Shown: piece after piece, positions 24,622 through 32,854 of the stretch
How the letters are laid out: every line of letters starts with the position of its first letter
How positions within the stretch are numbered: position 1 is the first letter of the stretch
From: Novosphingobium sp. 32-60-15
GTDB lineage: Bacteria > Pseudomonadota > Alphaproteobacteria > Sphingomonadales > Sphingomonadaceae
DNA length: 48,062 bases
Assembly (NCBI RefSeq): GCF_002280675.1
Contig: NZ_NCEN01000022.1
Coordinates: forward strand, 1-48,062
Reading direction: 5' to 3'
Notes under the pieces: generated by a model
Database searches by the model: none
Told to the model about the DNA's origin: nothing
The model's input: the letters and a program-made list of their open reading frames with translations, nothing else
Translations under genes and position numbers: made by a program

Positions 24622-26241
24622 ATGGAACTCAACCGCCGCGGCCTTTTGGGCGCAGGAATCATCGGTGCGGCCAGCCTTGGTCTTGGTACCGGTGCCAGCG
24701 CAAAGGATCCGGCACCGCTTGCTCCGCACATGACCAAAGCGGATTTTGCGGGCGCAATGAAGGCGTTTCGTGGCGTTGTTGGTGCAGAATGGGTGTTCGG
24801 CGATGAAGAAGCCGTTGCCCCTTACGCAAAAGTCTATGTGCCCGATCCGCTGAACCGCCACGTTCCCATTGGCGCGGTCTGCCCTGAAACAGTGGAACAG
24901 GTGCAGGAAATCGTCCGGATCGCCAACACATACAAACAGCCACTCTGGCCGATATCGACCGGCAAGAACATGGGCTATGGCATGGCCGCACCGGCAACGC
25001 CCGGCCAGGTCGTGCTTGATCTCAAACGGATGAACCGCATCCTTGAAGTGGATGCCGATCTTGGCACCTGTCTTCTCGAACCGGGCGTCACCTACCAGCA
25101 GCTCAAGGACTATCTGGTAGATAACAACATTCCGTTGTGGATCGATGTACCCACGGTCGGCCCCATCGCCTCGCCCGTTGGCAACACGCTGGATCGCGGG
25201 GTGGGCTATACCCCTTATGGCGAACACTTCATGTTCCAGTGCGGCATGGAAGTGGTCCTGCCTGATGGACAAGTGATGCGCACCGGCATGGGGTCCATCA
25301 AGGGCAGCACCGCGTGGCAAGCGTTCAAATGGGGCTATGGACCCTACCTCGACGGCCTGTTTACCCAATCGAACTTCGGCATAGTCACCAAAATGGGCTT
25401 GTGGCTAATGCCCAAGCCGCCGGTCTACAAACCGTTCATGGTGCGCCACAGCGAAATGGCCGATGTGCCACGCATCATTGAAGCCATGCGCCCGTTGCGC
25501 GTCTCGAACCTTGTCGCCAACTGCAACCTGATGATGAGCGCGTCGTACCAGCTCGCCATGTTCAAGCGCCGCAATGAAATCGTGCCCGATGGTGCGCCGC
25601 TGGACGAAGCATCGTTGAAAAAAGCAGCCAAGGCCAATGGTCTGGGCATGTGGAACACATACTTCGCGCTCTATGGCACAGAACAGACCGTGGCCGCGGT
25701 GGAGCCGATCATCCGCGCCAGCCTTACCGCCAGCGGCGGCGAGGTGCTGACATCTGCCGAAATGGGCGACAATCCGTGGTTCCACCACCACGCCACGCTG
25801 ATGGAAGGCGGGCTGAACCTTGACGAGATCGGCCTGCTGCGCTGGCGCGGTGCGGGCGGCGGCCTTGCATGGTTTGCGCCCGTGGCCGCCGCTCGCGGGA
25901 TTGAGGCAGAACGCCAGACCAAACTGGCCACTGAAATCGTCGAGAAGTATGGCTTTGACTATACCGCCGCTTACGCCATCGGCTGGCGCGATTTGCACCA
26001 CATCCTCGCGCTGCTGTTCGACAAATCCGATGCCGAGCAGGAGAAGAAAGCCGACGCCTGTTACCGTGAACTGGTCACCCGCTTTGGTGCACAAGGCTGG
26101 GCCAGCTACCGCACTGGTGTCAATTCGATGGACCTTGTCGCACAACAGTATGGCGAGGTTAATCGCGGTTTCAACGCAAAGATCAAGCACGCAATTGACC
26201 CGAACGGCATCCTTGCCCCGGGCAAATCGGGGATCATCTGA
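24622..26241 (+). CDS. 4-cresol dehydrogenase/vanillyl-alcohol oxidase-family flavoprotein with Tat signal
   Basis: A 539-residue FAD enzyme expected to oxidise the benzylic carbon of a 4-alkylphenol through a quinone methide. The N-terminus MELNRRGLLGAG followed by hydrophobic residues and ASAKDP is a twin-arginine export signal. The PCMH-type FAD domain includes WPISTGKNMGYG (109-120). The cap domain has YFALYGTEQ, DLHH (457-460), the active-site pair Y496-R497, and the terminal IDPNGILAPGKSG. The residue aligned with the FAD-linking Tyr384 of p-cresol methylhydroxylase (GLYNWRG) is Leu406 (GLLRWRG). The position of the FAD-linking His422 in vanillyl-alcohol oxidase is Ala416. FAD is thus probably non-covalent or attached elsewhere. 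It overlaps the SDR start by 1 bp. Confidence 0.9.
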   Translation: MELNRRGLLGAGIIGAASLGLGTGASAKDPAPLAPHMTKADFAGAMKAFRGVVGAEWVFGDEEAVAPYAKVYVPDPLNRHVPIGAVCPETVEQVQEIVRIANTYKQPLWPISTGKNMGYGMAAPATPGQVVLDLKRMNRILEVDADLGTCLLEPGVTYQQLKDYLVDNNIPLWIDVPTVGPIASPVGNTLDRGVGYTPYGEHFMFQCGMEVVLPDGQVMRTGMGSIKGSTAWQAFKWGYGPYLDGLFTQSNFGIVTKMGLWLMPKPPVYKPFMVRHSEMADVPRIIEAMRPLRVSNLVANCNLMMSASYQLAMFKRRNEIVPDGAPLDEASLKKAAKANGLGMWNTYFALYGTEQTVAAVEPIIRASLTASGGEVLTSAEMGDNPWFHHHATLMEGGLNLDEIGLLRWRGAGGGLAWFAPVAAARGIEAERQTKLATEIVEKYGFDYTAAYAIGWRDLHHILALLFDKSDAEQEKKADACYRELVTRFGAQGWASYRTGVNSMDLVAQQYGEVNRGFNAKIKHAIDPNGILAPGKSGII

Positions 26242-26993
26242 TGATGCGTTTTGAAGGCAAAGCCGTGCTGATCACCGGTGCTGCCACCGGCATCGGCCGC
26301 GCCACCGCGCTTGCCTTTGCGCGCGAAGGTGCAGCGGTGATGATCGGCGATATCGATGAACGCGCGGCGCAAACCGTGGACATGATCGTGGGCGAAGGTG
26401 GCCGCGCCGCATTCCGCCACACCGATGTGCGCAAGAGCGCCGAACTGACCGCACTGGTCGCCGAATGCATTGAACGCTTCGGACGGATGGATGCAGCGTT
26501 CAACAATGCGGGCGTCCTGCCTCCGCAGCGCCCCATCCACGAAGTGCCCGAGGACGAGCTGGACCTTGCCATTGACGTTGATTTCAAGGGCGTGTTTTTC
26601 GCCATGCAGGCCGAACTTCGCCATTTCTTGAGCGTTGGCGGCGGCGTAATCGTCAACACCGCCAGCGTCGGCGCGCTGATCGCGGACCCCAATATGAGCG
26701 CCTATTGCGCCATGAAGCATGCCGTCTCCGGGCTCACCAAAGCCGCAGCGGTCGAATACGCGCAACAAAACATCCGCGTGAATGCAATCGCACCGGGCTT
26801 CGTCGTCACCCCGATGACAAAGCACTGGGCCGATAGCAACGAATTCACGCAGATGTTCTTTGCGCAGAACATTTCAGGCCGCGCCGCCCGCCCCGAAGAA
26901 ATCGCCCCCACCGTCCTGCACCTGTGTTCAGACGGCGCGAGCTTCATCAACGGCGCAACTTTCACCATCGACGGTGGCCAGACCGCACACTGA
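26241..26993 (+). CDS. Short-chain dehydrogenase, candidate 1-(4-hydroxyphenyl)ethanol-type dehydrogenase
   Basis: A 250-residue classical SDR. The cofactor loop TGAATGIG is at 12-19, NNAG at 88-91, and the catalytic Ser142, Tyr155 and Lys159 are in NTASVG and YCAMK. GDIDE after the second strand indicates NAD(H). It starts on the last base of the flavoprotein stop (TGATG), so translation is coupled. Known: in 4-ethylphenol degradation by Aromatoleum, a flavocytochrome makes the secondary alcohol and an SDR oxidises it to 4-hydroxyacetophenone. The gene order here is the same. The specific substrate is inferred. Confidence 0.88.
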   Translation: MMRFEGKAVLITGAATGIGRATALAFAREGAAVMIGDIDERAAQTVDMIVGEGGRAAFRHTDVRKSAELTALVAECIERFGRMDAAFNNAGVLPPQRPIHEVPEDELDLAIDVDFKGVFFAMQAELRHFLSVGGGVIVNTASVGALIADPNMSAYCAMKHAVSGLTKAAAVEYAQQNIRVNAIAPGFVVTPMTKHWADSNEFTQMFFAQNISGRAARPEEIAPTVLHLCSDGASFINGATFTIDGGQTAH

Positions 26994-27020
26994 GAGGGCA
27001 GTTCCATTCACAAAACTCTT

Positions 27021-27115
27021 CGTCATTGCGAGGAGGCGAAGCCGACGAAGCAATCCAGAGCCAGCTTGAATCGCCCTAGATTGCTTCGCCCCGCTACGCG
27101 GCGCTCGCAATGACG
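27021..27115. repeat. REP-like long inverted repeat (copy 2)
   Basis: Left arm CGTCATTGCGAGG...AGCAATCCAGAG, right arm CTAGATTGCTTCG...CTCGCAATGACG. It shares the arm ends and core with the copy at 7526-7619. It lies in the 140-bp gap between the SDR and metallo-hydrolase genes, and may insulate the latter from the operon. Confidence 0.85.
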
Positions 27116-27133
27116 ACTATCGGGAGACGATAA

Positions 27134-28012
27134 ATGCGCAGATTTCTCACCCTGATCGCCTCCTCCGCGCTGTCCATCAGCGCGGCGCAGGCCAAGCCGC
27201 TCGATTACAAGGTCATCGCCACCACCCCGCTCAGCATGGTCGCCAATGTCACTTTGGTAACGGGTGAAAAGGATGCCGTGCTGATCGACGTGCCCTTCGC
27301 GCGATCCGATGCGCTGCGCGTGGTCGCAGACATTCTCGACAGCGGCAAGACCTTGCAAGCCATCATCATTACGCACGATCATCCCGACCACTTCTTCGGG
27401 CTGGACGTGCTGCAGGACGCCTTTCCCGACGCCAAAATCGTCGCACATCCCGTGGCCGCCAAAGACATGGAAAAGTCCATCCCGATCAAGTTCAAGCGCT
27501 GGAGCGGGCAACTGGGCATCAACGCGCCCAAACGGCCGGTGCAGCCCGCCGCCATGACCGGAGACAGCGTCGACCTTGAAGGCCACAAGTTGCAAGTGCT
27601 TGGCCCGATGCAGGGTGATCACGTCCACTCCACCATCGTGTGGGACGCCGAGACCCGCACGCTGATCGCAGGCGATATCCTCTATAACGGCGTTTACGTC
27701 TGGCTGGGTGAACATGGCCCTTCGCATTATGACGCCTGGCTCAAAGTGCTCGACCGGCTTGAAGCGATGAACCCTGTGCGGATCGTAGCGGGGCACAGCC
27801 GGCCCGGCCTGCCAGACGACAGCATGAGCATCGCGTGGACGCGCGGTTATATCAAAGCCTTCGTCGATGCGCGCGCGCGGTCGAAAACGTCGAAAGACCT
27901 CGCAGCGATCATGGCCGAAAAATATCCCAACGCCACCGAAGTCTATGGCGGCTTCCTGCTCGGCATTTCCAGCCAGGTCGGCGCGGGCGAAATTCCACCA
28001 TGGGATGAATAA
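27134..28012 (+). CDS. Exported metallo-beta-lactamase-fold hydrolase
   Basis: A 292-residue protein with an N-terminal signal peptide (MRRFLTLIASSALSISAAQA) and the MBL metal motif THDHPDH, then H in GDHVHST, D in IAGDILYNG and H in VAGHSRPG. The core therefore looks able to bind two metals and to be active in the periplasm. A GGGAG site precedes the ATG. It follows the flavocytochrome-SDR genes after a REP-like hairpin, so it may or may not be in their transcript. Possible roles are hydrolysis of a lactone, thioester or other ester formed in the aromatic pathway. It is not a recognisable beta-lactamase resistance gene. Confidence 0.85.
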   Translation: MRRFLTLIASSALSISAAQAKPLDYKVIATTPLSMVANVTLVTGEKDAVLIDVPFARSDALRVVADILDSGKTLQAIIITHDHPDHFFGLDVLQDAFPDAKIVAHPVAAKDMEKSIPIKFKRWSGQLGINAPKRPVQPAAMTGDSVDLEGHKLQVLGPMQGDHVHSTIVWDAETRTLIAGDILYNGVYVWLGEHGPSHYDAWLKVLDRLEAMNPVRIVAGHSRPGLPDDSMSIAWTRGYIKAFVDARARSKTSKDLAAIMAEKYPNATEVYGGFLLGISSQVGAGEIPPWDE

Positions 28013-28026
28013 CCAAAGCGCCTGCG

Positions 28027-28221
28027 CACGTCACAAGAACTGGCGAATTGCGCCGCCCGATCTTGCTCGCTTTCCTCATCGCGTTTTTCAACCAGCTCTC
28101 GGGCATCAACGCGATCATCTATCATGCCCTGCGCATCTTTGAATTGACCGGCACCGGTGCGTCTGCCGCATTGCTGGCGACTTTGGGGATCGCCCTGCTC
28201 AACATGGTCTTCACGCTCTGA
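28027..28221 (+). pseudogene. Remnant of a sugar-porter MFS transporter
   Basis: Reading from just after the metallo-hydrolase stop, one frame gives RRPILLAFLIAFFNQLSGIN followed by AIIYHALRIFELTG and ALLATLGIALLNMVFTL, then a stop. This is the unmistakable helix 7-8 region of XylE/GLUT-type sugar porters (QLSGINAIIYY). No start codon, N-terminal half or C-terminal half is nearby. A few further codons (LIAQG) after the stop look like decayed family sequence. It is a deletion remnant, which leaves the 311-bp interval 28013-28323 without an intact gene. Confidence 0.8.
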
Positions 28222-28323
28222 TTGATCGCGCAGGGGGCGGCACCGCTGCCGTGAAGGTGGTCTAAATTGCCCGAAACGAACACCTCGTGTGCCGTTTGGC
28301 CCGTACCTCACCGGACCCCATAT

Positions 28324-29310
28324 TCATCTCCTCGAGAACGATTCAGGGCAAGCATTGAAACCCGTTCGGCAGGTGGTTGACAAGCACATCGTACCGGGTG
28401 GCATTGCCCGAAGACTTTCTGTCCGCGCCTTCCACGACCGATGGGTTCGCGCGCGCAAAAAGCCGAGCCAGTCACGGCTTCCCAGCCGCTCAAACAGCGT
28501 GATGCCCGTGGCGCGGGAATAGCCTGCACATTCCATCAAGCGCAGGCCAAGCGCGTCAGCGGCATCTTCCATCCCGCGCCGCACTTTGGCCGGGGCGCCG
28601 CGACGATCCCCGTTGATCACATGCGCCACTTCATGCCCCGCAGCGAGGGCAAGCTCATCATCGGTGCGCGCAAACGCCAGCATTCCAGTTGAAATGGCGA
28701 CATTGCGGGTGTCGCTATGCGCCTCGACCTTGCGGTCCGTGAACAGCACCAGCCGGACCGCGCAGTGCGTTACAGGCCTCACCGCCACGTGCAGCACAGC
28801 GCCGTCGCGGCGCAGATCAAACGTCAGCGCGCTACCGGGCGCGGCTTGGCCAATCTCGTCCAGCAACGCATCGCTCACCAGCGATCCTGCGTTGCGCCGC
28901 GCGATAATTGTATCGCTGGGCACCCCGCCAATAGCCAGCACCTCATCCCCCTCGTGCAGACCGGCAAGATCGGCGGGACTGCCGGGGGCAACACTGACAA
29001 TGACCGGGCGCTCTGCCATTTTCAGGCTGGTTGCAAGCAGCGGCCAATCGCGCTTCTGGTAAGCGCGCCGATCATCAAAGGCGATTCCGGCATCGGCGGC
29101 CTGGCGCGGGCATGCCGTTCCGGCAGCGCCCCGCAGCCGCCATTCGATGTGGGCCACTCTGGCAAGGTCACGGCGCAACAGCGCAGGCCAGGCATCCTTC
29201 GGCGCATCTGCCAGCGCGCGGGTGGGGTACGCACACAACCCTGCAGCCAGCAGCACAGCCCCAAGCAGGGGAAGCGCAGCGGGGCCGTGGTTTGCGCGGG
29301 TGTAAGTCAC
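28324..29310 (-). CDS. PDZ-domain M48-family metallopeptidase
   Basis: A 328-residue exported or membrane-anchored peptidase. A hydrophobic N-terminal segment (about residues 10-35) is followed by a PDZ domain (about 98-178: VIVSVAPGSPADLAGLHEGDEVLAIGG). The catalytic domain has the zinc motif HEVAH at 226-230 and the third-ligand helix EDAADALGLRLM (E248, D252). The start is GTG with GAAGGG upstream. Family members act in envelope protein quality control. The C-terminal 25 residues (GTMCLSTTCRTGFNACPESFSRR) look atypical and lie next to the sugar-porter remnant, so the tail may have been altered by the same deletion. Confidence 0.82.
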   Translation of the reverse strand: MTYTRANHGPAALPLLGAVLLAAGLCAYPTRALADAPKDAWPALLRRDLARVAHIEWRLRGAAGTACPRQAADAGIAFDDRRAYQKRDWPLLATSLKMAERPVIVSVAPGSPADLAGLHEGDEVLAIGGVPSDTIIARRNAGSLVSDALLDEIGQAAPGSALTFDLRRDGAVLHVAVRPVTHCAVRLVLFTDRKVEAHSDTRNVAISTGMLAFARTDDELALAAGHEVAHVINGDRRGAPAKVRRGMEDAADALGLRLMECAGYSRATGITLFERLGSRDWLGFLRARTHRSWKARTESLRAMPPGTMCLSTTCRTGFNACPESFSRR

Positions 29311-29545
29311 ATTTCGCCCTTCAAAAACGGACCATGCAACACACCGTCACCGCGTCAGGATTGGGACACTCGCCAAGGTCATATTGCGTTGCACCATATT
29401 GATCCAATTGCTAGGCTATTTCCAGTTCAAAATGGACCTACCTTATCGGCAGGCAAAAATCTGTTCGAATTGAATGTGTTGAATGATTCGCTCGCGCGGT
29501 TCGGCGGCAAGCTGGCTCATGCATGATTGGCTTCAGGAGAAAACA

Positions 29546-30811
29546 TTGAAAATCGCCATTCTCGGCCTCGGTTACGTGGGCTGTACTGCGGCCGGGTGCA
29601 TTGCCAGCCAGGGCCATCAAGTTTTGGGTATCGACGTCAGCGCGGCCAAAGTTGAACTGCTCAATGCCGGCAAGTCCCCGGTCTATGAGCCGGGCCTTGA
29701 CGATCTGATCGCCAAGGCCCGCACCGACGGACTGTTGGAAGCAACGACCGAGATCGGCGATAAGCTGGATGATTGCGACATCGCGATTGTCTGCGTCGGC
29801 ACGCCAAGCGGCGTCGATGGTGCGCACAACATGAGCTACATTGTGCAGGTAACGCGCGCGATTGCAGCCTCGATCAAACCTGACCGCACCAAGCCGCTGA
29901 CGGTCGTGTACCGGTCAACCATGCGGCCCGGAACGACCGAACAGATGATCCTGCCGATCTTCCGTTCGCTGCTTGGCGAGGCGTCTGACCGGTTGATCGA
30001 ACTGGTCTACAACCCTGAATTTCTGCGTGAAGCCACAGCCATCGACGATTACTTCAATCCGCCCAAGATTGTGCTGGGCACGATTGACGGCGTCCCATCG
30101 GAAAAGATGGTGGCGCTGCATGACGGCATTGAAGCACCGATATTCCATGTCGGCATTCGCGAGGCCGAAATCACCAAGTTCGTCGACAATACCTGGCACG
30201 CCGTCAAGGTCGCCTTTGCCAACGAAGTGGGCCGCGTGTGCCAGAACATCGGCATATCCGCACGGCAAGTGCACCAGATTTTCGTGTCGGACACCAAGCT
30301 GAACATCTCGCCCTATTACACCCGGCCCGGTGGCCCGTTCGGCGGATCATGCCTGCCCAAGGACGTGCGCGCGCTGCAACATATTGCGGCAGATACAGGA
30401 TCGCAGACGCACTTGTTCGATTCCCTGCTGCGCAGCAATGACGCACACAAACATCACCAGTTCCTGCAGGTAACCAAGGATCTGGAACCGGGTGCGCCAG
30501 TGTTGCTGGTGGGCCTTGCTTTCAAGGCTGACACTGACGATTTGCGCGAAAGCCCTGCTGTGGACATGGCGCGCAAGCTGCTGGATGCAGGGTTCGCGCT
30601 GGATATTTACGATCCCCAGTTGAAGCCGGAAAGCCTTGTAGGACAAAACCTTGGCTATGCCTATGCCATCCTGCCTTCGATCGATGGCTTGCTGGTTGAC
30701 AAGGCAACTGCAGAACAGCGCAATTATGGTGCGGTAATCGCCACCAATCGACTGATCAAGGATCTGAACGTTGCCGCCCCTCGCATCATTGATGTGAGCG
30801 CCATCGCATGA
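29546..30811 (+). CDS. GDP-mannose/UDP-glucose 6-dehydrogenase
   Basis: A 421-residue sugar-nucleotide dehydrogenase that makes a uronic acid precursor for exopolysaccharide. The N-terminal Rossmann motif is GLGYVG, the middle helix contains EITKFVDNTWHAVKVAF, and the catalytic cysteine is in GGSCLPKDVRAL, a form closer to GDP-mannose dehydrogenase (AlgD) than to UDP-glucose dehydrogenase. I chose the TTG codon giving (M)KIAILGLGYVG because AGGAGA lies six bases upstream and family members start at this motif; an ATG nine codons earlier is the alternative. It overlaps the glycosyltransferase by 4 bp and is the first gene of the polysaccharide locus. Confidence 0.88.
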   Translation: MKIAILGLGYVGCTAAGCIASQGHQVLGIDVSAAKVELLNAGKSPVYEPGLDDLIAKARTDGLLEATTEIGDKLDDCDIAIVCVGTPSGVDGAHNMSYIVQVTRAIAASIKPDRTKPLTVVYRSTMRPGTTEQMILPIFRSLLGEASDRLIELVYNPEFLREATAIDDYFNPPKIVLGTIDGVPSEKMVALHDGIEAPIFHVGIREAEITKFVDNTWHAVKVAFANEVGRVCQNIGISARQVHQIFVSDTKLNISPYYTRPGGPFGGSCLPKDVRALQHIAADTGSQTHLFDSLLRSNDAHKHHQFLQVTKDLEPGAPVLLVGLAFKADTDDLRESPAVDMARKLLDAGFALDIYDPQLKPESLVGQNLGYAYAILPSIDGLLVDKATAEQRNYGAVIATNRLIKDLNVAAPRIIDVSAIA

Positions 30812-32055
30812 CAATTTCTGCCGGAGACTTTGACTTCCCGACCGAAATTCCCGGGCATCCGCTCGCGGGCAAAAAAGTCCTGATCGTTGTCGAAAACCTG
30901 CCGTTGCCGTTTGACCGGCGCGTGTGGCAGGAAGCCCGCACGCTTAAGGCCGCAGGGGCACAAGTGGCGATCATCTGCCCGACCGGCAAAGGCTATGAGA
31001 AACGCTTCGAGATTATCGACGGCATCGACATCTATCGCCACCCCTTGCCGATCGAAGCAAGCGGCGCGTTGGGGCTCCTGCTGGAATATGGCGCAGCCTT
31101 GTTTTGGGAAACGGTGCTGGCCTGGAAAATCTTTTTCAAGCGCGGGATTGATGTGATCCAGGGCTGCAATCCGCCTGACCTGATCTTCATTGTCGCGCTG
31201 CCGTTCAAACTGTTCGGCGTAAAATACATCTTCGACCATCACGACATCAATCCCGAACTCTACGAAGCAAAGTTCAACAAGCGCGGCTTCTTCTGGAAGC
31301 TGATGGTCTTGTTTGAAAAGCTGACGTTCAAGTGCGCCGATGTCTCGATGGCAACCAACAATTCGTACCGCAAAATCGCGATCGAGCGCGGCGGGATGGC
31401 CCCCGACAAAGTGTTTGTGGTGCGCTCTGGTCCGGACCTCAGCCGGCTGAAGCGCGTGCCTCCGGTGGAAAGCTGGAAAAACGGGCGCTCCTATCTTGTC
31501 GGCTATGTCGGCGTGATGGGCGATCAGGAAGGCATCGATCTGCTGATCGATTCGGTTGAACACATTGTCCGCACCAAAAGGCGCGAAGACATCCAGTTCT
31601 GCCTCGTTGGCGGTGGGCCCAGCCTTGCCAAGCTCAAGCAACTGGTCGCTGAAAAGGGCCTGGCCGATTTTGTCCACTTTACCGGACGGGCACCCGACCA
31701 GGACCTGTTCGAGGTACTGTCAACCATGGACGTCGGGGTAAACCCAGACCGCGTCAATGCGATGAACGACAAGTCCACCATGAACAAGATCATGGAATAC
31801 ATGTCGCTGGAAAAGCCGATCGTGCAATTTGACGTGACCGAAGGCCGGTTCTCCGCACAGGACGCGTCACTCTATGCACTGGCAAACGATCCCGTCGACT
31901 TTGCCGACAAGATCCTTGAACTGCTCGAAGACCCCGCGCAGCGCGAAGCCATGGGCGCATCGGGACGCCGCCGCGTGGAAAGCGAATTGAACTGGAGCCA
32001 CCAGATCGCGCCACTGATTGCGGCTTATCGCAAGGCTTTGCGGCTTGATGCGTAG
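30808..32055 (+). CDS. Glycosyltransferase family 4 protein
   Basis: A 415-residue GT-B glycosyltransferase. The N-terminal acceptor domain has KVLIVVENLPLPFDRRVWQEARTL; the donor domain has GYVGVMGDQEGIDLLIDS and the nucleotide-sugar segment STMNKIMEYMSLEKPIVQFD, the GT4 E-x7-E-type region. It begins on an ATGA overlap with the uronate-forming dehydrogenase, suggesting that it may transfer that sugar during repeat-unit assembly at the inner membrane. Donor and acceptor cannot be told from sequence. Confidence 0.88.
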   Translation: MTISAGDFDFPTEIPGHPLAGKKVLIVVENLPLPFDRRVWQEARTLKAAGAQVAIICPTGKGYEKRFEIIDGIDIYRHPLPIEASGALGLLLEYGAALFWETVLAWKIFFKRGIDVIQGCNPPDLIFIVALPFKLFGVKYIFDHHDINPELYEAKFNKRGFFWKLMVLFEKLTFKCADVSMATNNSYRKIAIERGGMAPDKVFVVRSGPDLSRLKRVPPVESWKNGRSYLVGYVGVMGDQEGIDLLIDSVEHIVRTKRREDIQFCLVGGGPSLAKLKQLVAEKGLADFVHFTGRAPDQDLFEVLSTMDVGVNPDRVNAMNDKSTMNKIMEYMSLEKPIVQFDVTEGRFSAQDASLYALANDPVDFADKILELLEDPAQREAMGASGRRRVESELNWSHQIAPLIAAYRKALRLDA

Positions 32056-32086
32056 GTCACCGCGCGAAAGGATTGGCAGGTCAGCT

Positions 32087-32641
32087 TCAGCGGCGGGCAC
32101 CGGGCATGCGCGCGATCTGGCCAAAGCGGTAAGCGCACCAACCGGTGAACAGGCTCGACCCGATGTCGATCACCCAATTGAGCTTTGCCGGTCCGTAGAG
32201 CAGCACGTCTACGGCGTGGAAGGAAATCACGCGCAGGATGATGAGGCCGCACAGTCCGGCCACCGCAAGCCGGGCATAAGCGATAAGACGCGATGGAGAC
32301 CCCGGGCGGGTTCTGATGTGCCAACGCGCCGTCAAAGCAACCAGTCCTGCGGTGCACAAGATCGCGATGACACTCAGCGGGGCCTGAACCTCGCGGCGCA
32401 TTTCGTAGACGCCGTCTTTGCGCAGCACGCTGCGCGTTCCCTCCCGAAAATAGTCTTCCAGTCCTGACAAACGCAGCGCGACAAGGGCAACGAACCATAT
32501 GGCAAACAGTGCCCACCACACAGCTTCCGGCTTGGGACGCCGGGCCTTGAAGGCCGTGATCGCCGCATGTCCGCAGGCGCTGCCAATCACAGCGTATAGC
32601 GCACTCGCAGACAGGCCAAGGATGCTTTGTGTCGTGATCAT
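32087..32641 (-). CDS. Hypothetical four-helix inner-membrane protein
   Basis: A 184-residue protein with about four hydrophobic segments: near residues 8-28 (LSASALYAVIGSACGHAAI), 42-58 (WWALFAIWFVALVALRL), 89-104 and 122-142. A charged loop (DYFREGTRSVLRKDGVYEMRREVQ) lies between the second and third. It is not recognised as a named family. It is the only minus-strand gene inside the polysaccharide locus and converges on the glycosyltransferase 31 bp away. A role in envelope or polysaccharide function is only suggested by position. Confidence 0.7.
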   Translation of the reverse strand: MITTQSILGLSASALYAVIGSACGHAAITAFKARRPKPEAVWWALFAIWFVALVALRLSGLEDYFREGTRSVLRKDGVYEMRREVQAPLSVIAILCTAGLVALTARWHIRTRPGSPSRLIAYARLAVAGLCGLIILRVISFHAVDVLLYGPAKLNWVIDIGSSLFTGWCAYRFGQIARMPGARR

Positions 32642-32676
32642 GGCAATCTACCGCACCTGTGTTTTCAGACTGGCCT

Positions 32677-32705
32677 CATAACTATAGTTATGTACTAACT
32701 ATAGT
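32677..32705. promoter_or_regulatory. Palindromic AT-rich operator candidate upstream of the polysaccharide export genes
   Basis: A perfect 16-bp palindrome, CATAACTATAGTTATG (32677-32692), is followed four bases later by a second partial copy, TAACTATAGT, whose core ACTATAGT is also palindromic. It lies between the divergently transcribed membrane-protein and export-lipoprotein genes in an AT-rich island. Probable binding site for an unidentified regulator. Confidence 0.55.
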
Positions 32706-32854
32706 AAAGTTATGCGCTCAACTACCATAGAATCGAGATGTCGTCCATTTATGCAAAGTTCGTCGCAAACTCCCAATAATAGCCAAGTAGACTTGCGCTC
32801 GTTTCCAGCCGCGCCTATGCAGAAATACATATCAATACAGGGTTTTCCAACAGC

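Noticed and set aside
27134..28012. Beta-lactamase resistance gene
   Set aside because: It has the metallo-beta-lactamase fold and metal motif, but no features specific to known resistance classes, and it sits in a catabolic cluster.
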